Shown here: positions 30,057 to 40,852 of the stretch, piece after piece | Layout: each line of letters begins with the position of its first letter | Position numbering within the stretch: the first letter of the stretch is position 1 | Position numbers and translations under genes: made by a program | Notes under the pieces: model-generated | The model's input: the letters and a program-made list of their open reading frames with translations, nothing else | Databases searched by the model: none | Told to the model about the DNA's origin: nothing | Assembly: GCA_951799405.1 (NCBI GenBank) | Contig: OX637337.1 | Span: 14,816,347 to 14,880,346, forward strand | Length of the DNA: 64,000 bases | DNA from: Agapetus fuscipes | Taxonomy: Eukaryota; Arthropoda; Insecta; Trichoptera; Glossosomatidae | Reading direction: 5' to 3'

Positions 30057-30639
30057 TGAATACCTACGAATCCTACGATGTATTATTTACGCGATAAACC
30101 TAGATATGTATTTTGATGAGGCTTCGGTTTTATCTATCTAACATGTTACGGAACCAGTAGAATTTGGAGTTTGAAATCAAAGTTTATGAAATTTTAAATC
30201 GATTTTTATTTTAAAGGATTTCTACGGTTTGTATGTCATAATTCATTAAAATTTTAAATTCCTAGAAAAGTAGCATAATGAAATGAATTGCGTTTAATTA
30301 AACAAATAATTACGCGGCGCGAATACATAGTTTTTTTTCATCCATAGATATCGTGGATCGCAATATCTGATATTCGGAGAACCCAGAACCCGAAAACACA
30401 ACGCTGTACGCGCGCGCCGCGAATACATAGTTTTTTTTCAATACATAGTTTTTTTTCAATACATAGATATCGTGGATCGCAATATCTGATATTCGGTTTT
30501 GATCGCAATATCGGATATTGAAACTATATACGGTTTGAACCGCCCACTTCTACCACAGAGAACTGTCATTTCCCTGTCAAGTTGTCAGACATTTTCTGTC
30601 GTCACGGTGGTTCTTGCCAGAATTACATAATTTACTTAG

Positions 30640-32211
<1,572 letters not shown>

Positions 32212-33110
32212 GGGGGGCCATCACCACAACATCTACTAGCTAAGGAAGGCACTATTCCAGCATAGCCATAACTGTAAATGTACCATTTATTTAGAATCAA
32301 ATATACTGTAATGTTAATTTATCTACCTTAGCCTCTGTGTTTCTCTCTAGCATAAGTACTTATCCTCTTTTCCCTCATGGCAGACCTTCAAGACGCAGGA
32401 CAGCAGGAAAACCCACAGCCAGGTGGCAGATGTAAGTAAACTCAACCAGTAGAAGTGTGCAAGAACTGTTGTTGTTGAAGGAGGCCAGCCCCAGCATCTT
32501 CACATATCTACCCAGCATACAGGTAGATAGAAAGCAATAAAACAGGCCCACGCATGAGCAGCTGATCAGGCTGGTGCGAGATAAGCTGTTCACCCATGGT
32601 CATTTTTTATCGCTTATTCTACCTATAAAATTGGTAGATATGTAAAGACTTCTCACCCAGGACACCATATTTCCATGCTGAGAATGATGACCTGACAAAA
32701 AATCTTCAAAAATTAGATTTCTCAATATTCTTTATATCTTCCTGTAGAAGATCTTCTTTGTCTCTCTGAATTCTTAATTCCTTAATTGTCTGTGAAGGAG
32801 AGAAGAAGATTTCAAAGCAACGTGATACAAGCATCACTGATGGTGGACTTGACTAGTCTAAAGTCAAGCGGTTGACGTAATGCACTCTTAATCGAAAGGA
32901 CATGGGGTCAATACCTAGCAGAGCACAACAAAAAAACAATCAATATTAAAAACATATTTTTCGCCAGTAGGCCTTGCTTCGTATAAAAGTCTTAAAAACT
33001 TCAAACTTTGCATCTCGTAAAGATAATCTGCAATGTTGGTTTAGTAATTTGTTACATTTTTTGTATAGGAAATTATTGACTTTTTTGGATAGATTTCTTT
33101 TTAAGGTTTT
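32212..33110. other. ATP synthase beta 3' flank and spacer
   Basis: A 3' UTR probably ends near 32280-32330. No canonical AATAAA is evident close to the stop. Nothing else recognised up to the repeat at 33117. Confidence 0.4.
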
Positions 33111-33116
33111 TATTCC

Positions 33117-33360
33117 TTGACTTATAGGTTGGTATGAGGCTGACCACCCATACTGTAAAAAATGGTTCACTTTGCCAATGTCGCCCCTGTGTCAGGGAAG
33201 GTCGGCAAAAGTTGTAGGGCTTATGTTCATTTGAGGTTTGGATTTTATTTGCAAGTACACATTCAGCATTTGTAAGCGCGAACTACACGTGTTTGTTTGT
33301 GGGCATGCATTTAAGAACTTTAAATGAATATATCCTTGCAACTTAGATTATAGATTATAG
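33117..33360 (+). repeat. 255-bp family repeat, full copy
   Basis: CTTATAGGTTGGTATGAGGC to GCAACTTAGATTATAG with all internal landmarks. Confidence 0.85.
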
Positions 33361-33446
33361 GCCTGCAATATTTTACAACAAATTGAGTTAAAATCCCAAA
33401 CTAAAGGCTAATTTTTTTTTTGATATGTTGCTAGGACCACTGCCGG

Positions 33447-33892
33447 TAATAATAATATTAGGATGATTTATTTGGTATGTGCTGTTTTTGTGTGTATCAC
33501 ACCTCAAGAGCCCTCTGCGAGCTTGGTCGTCGCTGTAGAAAGTGCAAATTCTCAAGCAAGACCCATTTGTTGTAAGGTTGGATGGACCTTTCAGTGACCG
33601 GTTTTTGGTAAAGGTTTATGAATTTTTCAACCCAGCGAAGAGCACATTTGGAAATATAAATGGTATATTTTTTTGTGCTCTGCCGGGATTCGAATCCACA
33701 ACCTTCCATTTCTGAGTCCGAAGTGTTGCCGCTGGACTACGGACCGGTCCAAGAAATGCCAACAACACGCGGTGTATCTTAGTGGTCACCCATCCAAGTA
33801 GCATCCGCGGCCAATGTTGCTTAACTTCGGTGATCTGATGAGAACCAGTGCTTTCAACATGGTATCATCGTTAACGTTGACGGCAGTGTATA
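33447..33892 (-). repeat. 5S rRNA/tRNA double-headed SINE, full length
   Basis: From 33892 downward: 5S-like part (ACCATGTTGAAAGCACTGG, GATCACCGAAGTTAAGCAAC, GGATGGGTGACC, CACCGCGTGTTGTTGGC), then a tRNA-like part (GTCCGTAGTCCAGCGG, GGATTCGAATCCCGG), the body (GGTCCATCCAACCTTACAAC), and the tail GAGGGCTCTTGAGGTGTGA, ACACACAAAAACAGC, AAATAAATCATCCTAATATT with TAA repeats. The 3' tail matches the LINE at 34325-37862. Confidence 0.92.
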
Positions 33893-33924
33893 TCCATGTT
33901 TGCAACTTCAAAAAAACTGTGCTA

Positions 33925-34324
33925 ACCATCAATCATAAGGCACTAGATGGCCATAGACGGCAATGCCTCTTATACCATTAACATAAATTGCACTAACGCA
34001 TGCATTTTGAAAAACTCTAAATACAATCAATTTGAAACCTTACTACATCCAATTCAACAAAAATCCATAGAAAGTGCCAAGTTGGTCAATTTCTAAATGT
34101 GCCAACAGAAAAACAAAAAAATATCATAAGATCTGGAGTAATATTTCACTTCAAAATACTATTTTATACTTTCATTAAATTTATTTTTCCTTTGCCGACA
34201 TATTTCGCTCGCGAAAATCTGACAGACATTTTTATAACTAGAGATGTACAAGTATGCAGGTACCTTTGCTTGCAGTAATAGATACTCGTAAAAATCACCC
34301 CTTACATAAATTGTACATTGTGAT
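33925..34324 (-). mobile_element. Interspersed element (opposite copy of 4991-5390), split by a LINE
   Basis: Reverse of the 4991-5390 module. It stops at TGTGAT (34319-34324) and resumes at 37869 with GATCTGTCTATAATTGTTGC, continuing into the 255-bp repeat at 37878-37995. The LINE 34325-37862 was inserted into it. Confidence 0.75.
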
Positions 34325-37300
34325 ATATATATATACAAGGATAATTTATTTATAAGGTACACATAATTGAAGAGCGCCGTTTTTGTGTGTGTCACACCTC
34401 AAGGGCCCTCTCAAATCACGGATAAGACTTTTTGTAAAGATGCGTCTTTAGTGCTCCTTTAAAGACACCAACAGTTTCTGCCTTCCTCACATTAGGTGGT
34501 AGTCTGTTCCACTCCATTGGGCCCGCAAACCGGAAAGCACGGTCCCCAAAATTAGTGCGTGTCTGACGTGACGGCTGGACTAAGTCAACCACCCCACACC
34601 CTGCAGATCTGAGAGTTTGGCGTCTCAAATCTATCTCAATAGGTGAGAACATGTCAGACAGGTATGAAGGAGCCGTACCATTGACAGCTTTGTAAACCAT
34701 CAAACAAACACGGTAGACCACCCTCTCCGGAAAACGAAGCCAATGCAGTTCTTTCAACAATGGAGTAATATGATTAAATTTGGACATCCCGAAAATGAGT
34801 CTTGCTGCAGAGTTCAGCACAGATTGTAGTCGGCTGAACTGTTTTTTCGGCTGACCTATATACAGCGTTGAGCAATAGTCAACCCGAGACATCACAAAAG
34901 CGTTAACCAGGGTCCTGACCGCCCCTGATGGTAAACATCTCCTGATTGCCTTAATCTGGCGAAGTTCAAAAAACGAGGAGGATACCGTGTTATTCAACTG
35001 CTCTCCCATTGTGAGGTTCCGATCCAGTGTGACTCCTAGAAGTCTCACTGAATCTGACGGCTGAATCAGCTGTCCCCCAATGGAGAGTGGTACGCGAGTT
35101 GTCAGAAGATGATCACGCCTGGACGTAGCCGCCCACATAATTTCCGTCTTACCCATGTTAAGGATTAGGCCATTGCTTGTCATCCATTCACCGATCTCCG
35201 CAATGCAAGCTGCCATTCTGTTACTGAGAGCTCCCGCCATGTGTGGTCGACACTGAGAGTAAATCTGCCAGTCATCTGCATATGCATGTGTAGTAAGGCT
35301 CCATTTCTCGACTATGCTCTCAATGTCGGCCGTGTATAAAATAAATAGGATCGGTCCCAACACAGACCCCTGCGGCACTCCGGAGATCAGCGAATAGGAA
35401 GGTGAGACACAGTCACAAGTACGCACTACCTGCTTGCGATCCGCCAAATAGGAGGTGAACCACGCCAGAGCCTTATCTCTCAAGCCGTACGCATCCTCCA
35501 ACCTCTTTATCAAGATATCATGACATACGGTGTCAAAAGCCGCACTCATGTCCAGAAGAGCTAGGAGCGCAAGATTCCCGCAATCCACTGCCGATATCAG
35601 ATCTGAGACTACGGTCAACAAACCAGTTTCAGTTGAATGATATTTCCTATAGGCTGATTGCCTTTTCGGCATCAGGTTGTTATCACTCAGATAAGATACC
35701 AGCCGGTTAGAGACAATACGCTCCAGCACCTTGGACAAAAACGGCAAATTCGACACCGGCCTGAAATTGGAGGGATCATTAGGATCGAGATTTGGTTTTT
35801 TTAGTATCGGCGTTATCTGCGCTTCCTTCAAAAAAGAGGGAACAGTGGATTCCACAAGGCATCCATTAATAAGCCTTACAATAAATGGAGCCACTTGTAA
35901 GATGCACTCTTTCAGCACCCACGCTGGCACAGGATCAAGATCACACTGCTTATTTGGTGATCCCACTACGACTCGCGTTACCTCCTCAATAGAGGTCAGC
36001 TCAAGCATTTCAAGTTGCGAGTTGCACATAGATTCAGGAGAACCTGGACCAATCTCCAGAGGAGAGTCTCTACGTGGTATTTTATCCTGAAAGTATGCAG
36101 CGAACTCATCAGCAGTCGACATTGAACCCGTACCAGCCCGAGCACTGCCAGACACGTTCTCCAGAAGTCTCCATAAACGCTGTGGACATTTTTCCCTAGC
36201 TATCATTGTACAAAAATATTGAGACCTTTTCTGGAGAATAGTTGACCTGTACAGACCCTGTGCACCCATCCACATTTCTCTAGTGCTACCTGGTTTACCG
36301 CTCCTGAAATTACGCTCCGCTTGCCGCATTTTTCGTTTCAGAGCACTACATTCATTATCAAACCAGATAGCACTATTCCGCTCCCTAACACATTTAGTTG
36401 AAATGGGAGCATGAAAATTTATTAGATTTTTCAGGGTGACATTGTACAGCTCAACTAACCTGTCTGGGTGCATTGAGATGTAGGTTTCCGGACAACAGAT
36501 CGGTGAAAGTAATAAGTCACTTTTAAAGGAGTCCATATTAAGTCCGTTCCAGCACCTGGAGATAATCTTCCTGTACACTGGAACCGGTCGTCCGAGATCT
36601 AATTCAGTAATCACCAACCTGTGGTCCGATAAACCCACATCTCTCACCTCTGTTTTTGAAGGAGCATCCTCCTCTCTGGTGATGACTACATCCAGTAGGC
36701 CACCCGCATCATGAGTGGGAGCATCTACCCACTGTCTGCAGCCATAGTCCGCAAGCAAGGCAGTGAGAGTAACACAATTGGTGTCATCTCTGCGCTCAAG
36801 CCTAACGTTGACATCCCCAACCAACAGAAACATCTCATTACGAGTTACCAAAATTTCAAATAGCTCCCGAAATTCGCGAAAAAACTCCGCAGTTACAGGC
36901 TTAGAGCCAGGCCGATACACTATAGCTATAGTGAGCGCTGCTCTGGAGGAGACCCGACACACAAGGCACTCAAATGTCGTGAAAGAGGACATATTAATCC
37001 TCTCCACACGACATCCTGGGCGCACTAGCAACGCAACTCCGCCATGGTTGGTCCAGGAAATATTTTCTGTCCCTTTTCCATGACGCGGCCTTGCCCGTGC
37101 TTCCTCAAGTGTCGCGAACCCCAGAGCGCGCAGTTTCTTCATGGCAGTTGAGTGGTAGCTCTCATGCCACGTCTCCGTCAGCGCAAGGATGCCAAGGTCA
37201 TGGCTTTCACAAATTTCATAAATATCATCAACCTTATTGGCAATAGATCTAGCATTCCAGCATCCAAGATTCATCTTCTTCTCCACGTTCTGTTGATGCC

Positions 37301-37862
37301 TCCCACTGGTCAGCAGGGAGCGCGACGATGGAGGTGCCACTGAAGGTCTGGATGTGGAAGCGGGATCCTTACATGATGCTGGAGAAACAGGAGTTGTCAC
37401 CGATGCGACTGAGTAGCTCAGCCGTCGCCCCCCTCGCTTCCTGCGCCTCACGCGCCTCCTCAGCACCATGTGTGGCCATGATTTGACACTTTTAGTACAT
37501 ATCGGCAAAGTTCTTGCAATAATATTTTTCAGAACATGTAGTGAGTACCTCAGTACTGGACGTACCACTGGCGCATCGCTTTGGGTCATGTACCGCGTCA
37601 CGTACGCACTTGCAAGTAGGTACCTGTGCCGCGATGTCTGCAGCTGTCAAAATTTGTGGGATGATTCGATTAACTTGTAATTACCACTAACTGGTGTGCG
37701 CAAACACGTATTAACTTATTACTGTTCCACAAACATACACTGCCGGTTCTTTATTCAATATTAAACACAGAAAAAAACTATTTTAATCGCCATAAACACA
37801 AAAAATATTACTGAGCTTCTACCGCCTGCTAGTCAGCGGCGGTAGGTAGTTGCTCTCAATGA
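34325..37862 (-). mobile_element. CR1/L2-like LINE, near full length
   Basis: About 3.54 kb, with one long ORF, a short 5' region (37602-37862) and a 3' UTR ending in TATATA repeats. TGTGAT at 34319-34324 and 37863-37868 is the likely target duplication. The host repeat reads through when the LINE is removed, which fixes both ends. The 3' end (GAGGGCCCTTGAGGTGTGA, ACACACAAAAACGGC, AATAAATTATCCT) is shared with the SINE family. Confidence 0.87.
34416..37601 (-). CDS. LINE ORF2-like endonuclease-reverse transcriptase
   Basis: About 1060 codons without a stop; the first ATG is a few codons inside the frame. After a basic N-terminal region of about 110 residues comes an APE-type endonuclease (MNLGCWNARSIANKVDDIYE, LTETWH, VLLVGDVN-type LLVGDVNVRLE, LSDHRLV). 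The RT follows (ILKKPNLDPNDPSNFRPVSN, LLALLDMSAAFDTV, GVPQGSVLGPILFILY, and TTHAYADDWQIY with the catalytic YADD). The C-terminal thumb-like region has LLGVTLDRNLTMGEQL, SRVDYCSTLYIGQPKKQ and FGDRAFRFAGPMEWNRLPP. Domain order and motifs fit the CR1/L2/Daphne group of LINEs. The endonuclease would nick DNA to prime reverse transcription. It may still be active: no break is visible. Confidence 0.95.
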   Translation of the reverse strand: MTRYMTQSDAPVVRPVLRYSLHVLKNIIARTLPICTKSVKSWPHMVLRRRVRRRKRGGRRLSYSVASVTTPVSPASCKDPASTSRPSVAPPSSRSLLTSGRHQQNVEKKMNLGCWNARSIANKVDDIYEICESHDLGILALTETWHESYHSTAMKKLRALGFATLEEARARPRHGKGTENISWTNHGGVALLVRPGCRVERINMSSFTTFECLVCRVSSRAALTIAIVYRPGSKPVTAEFFREFRELFEILVTRNEMFLLVGDVNVRLERRDDTNCVTLTALLADYGCRQWVDAPTHDAGGLLDVVITREEDAPSKTEVRDVGLSDHRLVITELDLGRPVPVYRKIISRCWNGLNMDSFKSDLLLSPICCPETYISMHPDRLVELYNVTLKNLINFHAPISTKCVRERNSAIWFDNECSALKRKMRQAERNFRSGKPGSTREMWMGAQGLYRSTILQKRSQYFCTMIAREKCPQRLWRLLENVSGSARAGTGSMSTADEFAAYFQDKIPRRDSPLEIGPGSPESMCNSQLEMLELTSIEEVTRVVVGSPNKQCDLDPVPAWVLKECILQVAPFIVRLINGCLVESTVPSFLKEAQITPILKKPNLDPNDPSNFRPVSNLPFLSKVLERIVSNRLVSYLSDNNLMPKRQSAYRKYHSTETGLLTVVSDLISAVDCGNLALLALLDMSAAFDTVCHDILIKRLEDAYGLRDKALAWFTSYLADRKQVVRTCDCVSPSYSLISGVPQGSVLGPILFILYTADIESIVEKWSLTTHAYADDWQIYSQCRPHMAGALSNRMAACIAEIGEWMTSNGLILNMGKTEIMWAATSRRDHLLTTRVPLSIGGQLIQPSDSVRLLGVTLDRNLTMGEQLNNTVSSSFFELRQIKAIRRCLPSGAVRTLVNAFVMSRVDYCSTLYIGQPKKQFSRLQSVLNSAARLIFGMSKFNHITPLLKELHWLRFPERVVYRVCLMVYKAVNGTAPSYLSDMFSPIEIDLRRQTLRSAGCGVVDLVQPSRQTRTNFGDRAFRFAGPMEWNRLPPNVRKAETVGVFKGALKTHLYKKSYP

Positions 37863-37877
37863 TGTGATGATCTGTCT

Positions 37878-37995
37878 ATAATTGTTGCAAAGATATATTA
37901 ACATTTAAGATTCATATTAAATGGATGCCCACAAGCAGACGCTTGTAAGTTTGCACATACAAATGCAGCATGTGTACTTATAAACCAAACCTCAC
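37878..37995 (-). repeat. 255-bp family repeat, partial
   Basis: Continuation of the element at 33925-34324 beyond the LINE. Confidence 0.75.
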
Positions 37996-38321
37996 ATGCA
38001 CATTAACCTTGCAACTGCTGAGATACAGCGCTCAGTAAATTTAATTTAATCTATCAATTCAAAAGGAATCCTAGAATCCTTGATGATAAGCGTACAGAGA
38101 AGTGCCAACAAAGGCAACGTCACAAGTCGGTAGATTGACAAACTGTAACAATAAAACATTTGGGTAAAATGAGTAGCTACTTTCCCAGAAACCAAAGGTG
38201 ATTCCTTTAAGAACTGTCCATGAGCTGGACTCACATGAGGCAGCAGTTTGTACGGAACATTACCTGTGTCGCTTTCAGCTGGTCATCTGCAGTGTTTTTT
38301 GTGCACAACAGGTTTCCCTAG

Positions 38322-38720
38322 TTACAGTGCACCCTCACAGCCATCAGCAGACTTAGAGGAACTTAAATTACACTTACAAATATTTATTTTATACTTATTT
38401 CCAAGCTTTATACTCTGAGTCACAGAGTGTTGGGCAACGACATCAGTATTTTTCGGTAAATGAAATAAGTCATGTCCTTGCCCACAAGTGTAGTTGTCAG
38501 GTACATACAACCTGTAGCTCTCCAACAGGGTGGGATTGTCTATTAAGCCGTTGATGACTTTATGAGACCATAAGGGACCCGTTGCGCCTGGTTTCCAGGC
38601 TTCTGAAGCCAGTCTCCTGAAGTATGATGCATGAATTGTGGATAATTTCCATGCATCCGAATGAGGAGATACCTCTTTTTTTGTGCATTTCAAGAGACCA
38701 CATTTCTTAGGGTAACTAAA
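38322..38720 (-). CDS. Candidate terminal exon of an unrecognised gene
   Basis: An open frame of about 130 codons from a possible acceptor (GGTTTAG|TTACCC near 38710) to a stop at 38322. It encodes YPKKCGLLKCTKKEVSPHSD, then AWKLSTIHASYFRRLASEAW, LWSHKVINGLIDNPTLLESY and KYKINICKCNLSSSKSADG. Composition is protein-like, with Trp, Cys and His at credible frequency, unlike transposon frames nearby. No ATG in a good position, so an upstream exon would be needed. It ends 1.2 kb past the ZNF800-like stop on the same strand, so it could also be an unrelated or dead gene piece. Confidence 0.4.
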   Translation of the reverse strand, partial: FSYPKKCGLLKCTKKEVSPHSDAWKLSTIHASYFRRLASEAWKPGATGPLWSHKVINGLIDNPTLLESYRLYVPDNYTCGQGHDLFHLPKNTDVVAQHSVTQSIKLGNKYKINICKCNLSSSKSADGCEGAL

Positions 38721-39515
38721 CCAAACTGCGAGGAATCATAATGAAACTACAGTGTAAAATATAAACACCCCATATATTTTGCAATGAAATTCTTGCATAA
38801 CATGGTAGGAAATATTATTTACATCATTTTTCATTTTGCATGAAAATGTAACTGCTTGCATGGAACTGTAAATGTTATGTAAACACATTTACATCAATAA
38901 ATCTAGAAATATTCTTAGAATTGAGTCCTATAGAACCAATATAGGATTTTTTTTAAATGAGAAGTATATGGATGTGTCGAGAAAATGACTTTTTGGGTTT
39001 TCACAATTTATCTTATTTGCAAAAATAATACTAAGTTGCTGCCGTTGGTTCTACATGGCTCAATTCTTGTATTTGATTAATGATTTCATCACGGAACTCC
39101 AAAGGAGAACAAAAAATAATTGATTTGTTTTTTAACATCATTAAATTCAAGCTTGCGTACTACACAATCTTGCTCCAAATTAACATTTAAGAGATAATCA
39201 TAAGATGGCCGAAAATGCTAAACCCTTGATGAAGCAAGCTCACAGTTTCTTATTTAATTTCAAGGAGAAATAAGATCTCAAGAAAACAAACATATTTAAA
39301 CCAATGATTCTAATACTGAATATTAGACAATCCTCTTAGAAACAAAAATTTGAGGAGGAAATCTTTTGTCAAGTTAATTAATTTTAAATAAAAGATGCAG
39401 AGTCTAGGAACAAAATACTTATTCTATATCAACATGATTACAAAAGCTAAGTTCTAAAACGAATTTGCCTTCACACCAACTGGTCCTCATCCCCACATTG
39501 CTGTATGGTGTGCAC
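38721..39515. other. 3' flank of the ZNF800-like gene
   Basis: AT-rich, no repeats or genes recognised. It may include the ZNF800-like 3' UTR. Confidence 0.4.
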
Positions 39516-40852
39516 CTAGCTACTTGGGTTGCCAGCTTTACAGTGATTGTCCTGCTGGGGCACAGGAGAGTCCTCGCTTCTACTAGTGCTGTTCACTTGG
39601 TCAACTTTGAATCCAGCCGTGACTGGGAACTTCACTTTTAACTTCACAATTTTGTCTTTCATTGCCTTCAAGTGCACAATACTCTTACTTCTAAGTAAGC
39701 TTATCTTCTCCATGTTCATCTTTCTCAGAGACTCCTTGGTGCTCTCTGTCAGGAATTCCCCGGGATCGAGGGTTTCATGGTTTGTCAGGCTGTCGTACGA
39801 GGCGCACACTTCCTGTTTGATCTTGGTTGCTGCAGCCGCCTGCCCCTCATTGTCTTCCTCAGCTTCCACCCTGATGATCTTCTCTTGAGCTGGTTCTGAC
39901 TGTAGTTTGGCATCGCATGATTTCCTCAGCTCTTTCCTTGAAGCCAGGTCACCGAAGTTGTGTTTTCTGATGGTTTTGTTGGCTTGCCCCTCAAAGTCCC
40001 TTCTTTGGTAAGTCATGAGCTTCCTTGGAGGCGTCAGGTCGGCAGGAGGAGGGCCAGCTGGGAGTGCAGTCTTGTCCGAAGATGATTTGTCTGATGTCGT
40101 CCAGGCTGTGGGGCACGGTGATGAGGTCTTCGCTGTCATGCTCGCTGTCAGTGTCGGAGCTGTCGTCTTGGTGGTGTCGCCGGGAGGAGAGGGGGGCTTG
40201 GGCAGCACGCAGGGCTTTAGCAGGCAGGGTGGCTGTCGAAGGAAGGAAAGCGGCTCCTTCTTGGCAGGCAGCTGTATTTCCTTCACGTGCGCCTTGCGCA
40301 GCCGCGCCGCCTCTAGAGACATGCTCTGCAAGGCTCCCCGGCAAGGCTTCCGGGGGGACACGGGGGGCGTCTGAGACAGCCTTCGCTGTTTTCCAGTCTC
40401 CGTTAGAGTGTCCCCTGGCGACACCTCGCCCTGTAACAATGTTTTCCGTTTCAGTATTTGTTTTTGAGATGGCAGCACGGACAACACGTGGGACTCTTTG
40501 TAAGCCACCGCTTCCGTTTTCAATATATTGGAAAGGTCGTACTCAAAGTCTTTATTTACAAGTTTTACGCGGTTGCGCACTGGGCGCTTGTCTATACCAG
40601 ACTTTGATGATGCAATTTGTGGGCTATTTATGTTCTGAGTGATTTTTATTTCCATGGTTCTTGCATCATTATTGCCAGCTGCGTTGCTGTGGGCTGGTTG
40701 TGAGAGTCTCCTCTGTTGTTGGTTGTGTGGCTTGCTAGCAGCGGGCACTTCCTTGCTCGGCTGTTCTCTGTCAGGCGAAGTTTGCTGCTTGTACGAGGGT
40801 TTCTTGATCATGCTATTCGTCAGTATTTTTTCTTCAGGAGTTTGCGACTTAT
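39516..40852 (-). CDS. ZNF800: ZNF800-like coding exon 8 (C-terminus)
   Basis: 445 codons including the stop, from DKSQTPEEKILTNSMIKKPS to KAGNPSS. Pro/Ser/Lys-rich, no domain recognised, no zinc finger. Acceptor TTATTCCAG|ATAAGT; codon phase fits exon 7. Confidence 0.8.

Larger units (their letters stand above)
29692..30551. mobile_element. 860-bp element with 9-bp target duplications
   Basis: ACCACAGAG occurs at 29683-29691 and 30552-30560. The inner ends TAGACATGGGTCGG and CCGCCCACTTCT are imperfect inverted repeats. A 9-bp duplication fits Mutator-like elements, but no transposase is present. It contains two palindromes (29738-29909, 29923-30056) and ATATCG-rich repeats at 30330-30530. 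Its right end is about 110 bp upstream of the ATP synthase beta ATG. Confidence 0.65.

Noticed and set aside
33740..33892. Possible 5S rRNA gene
   Set aside because: Diverged, fused to a tRNA-like unit and a SINE tail, no T-run terminator; a SINE head.
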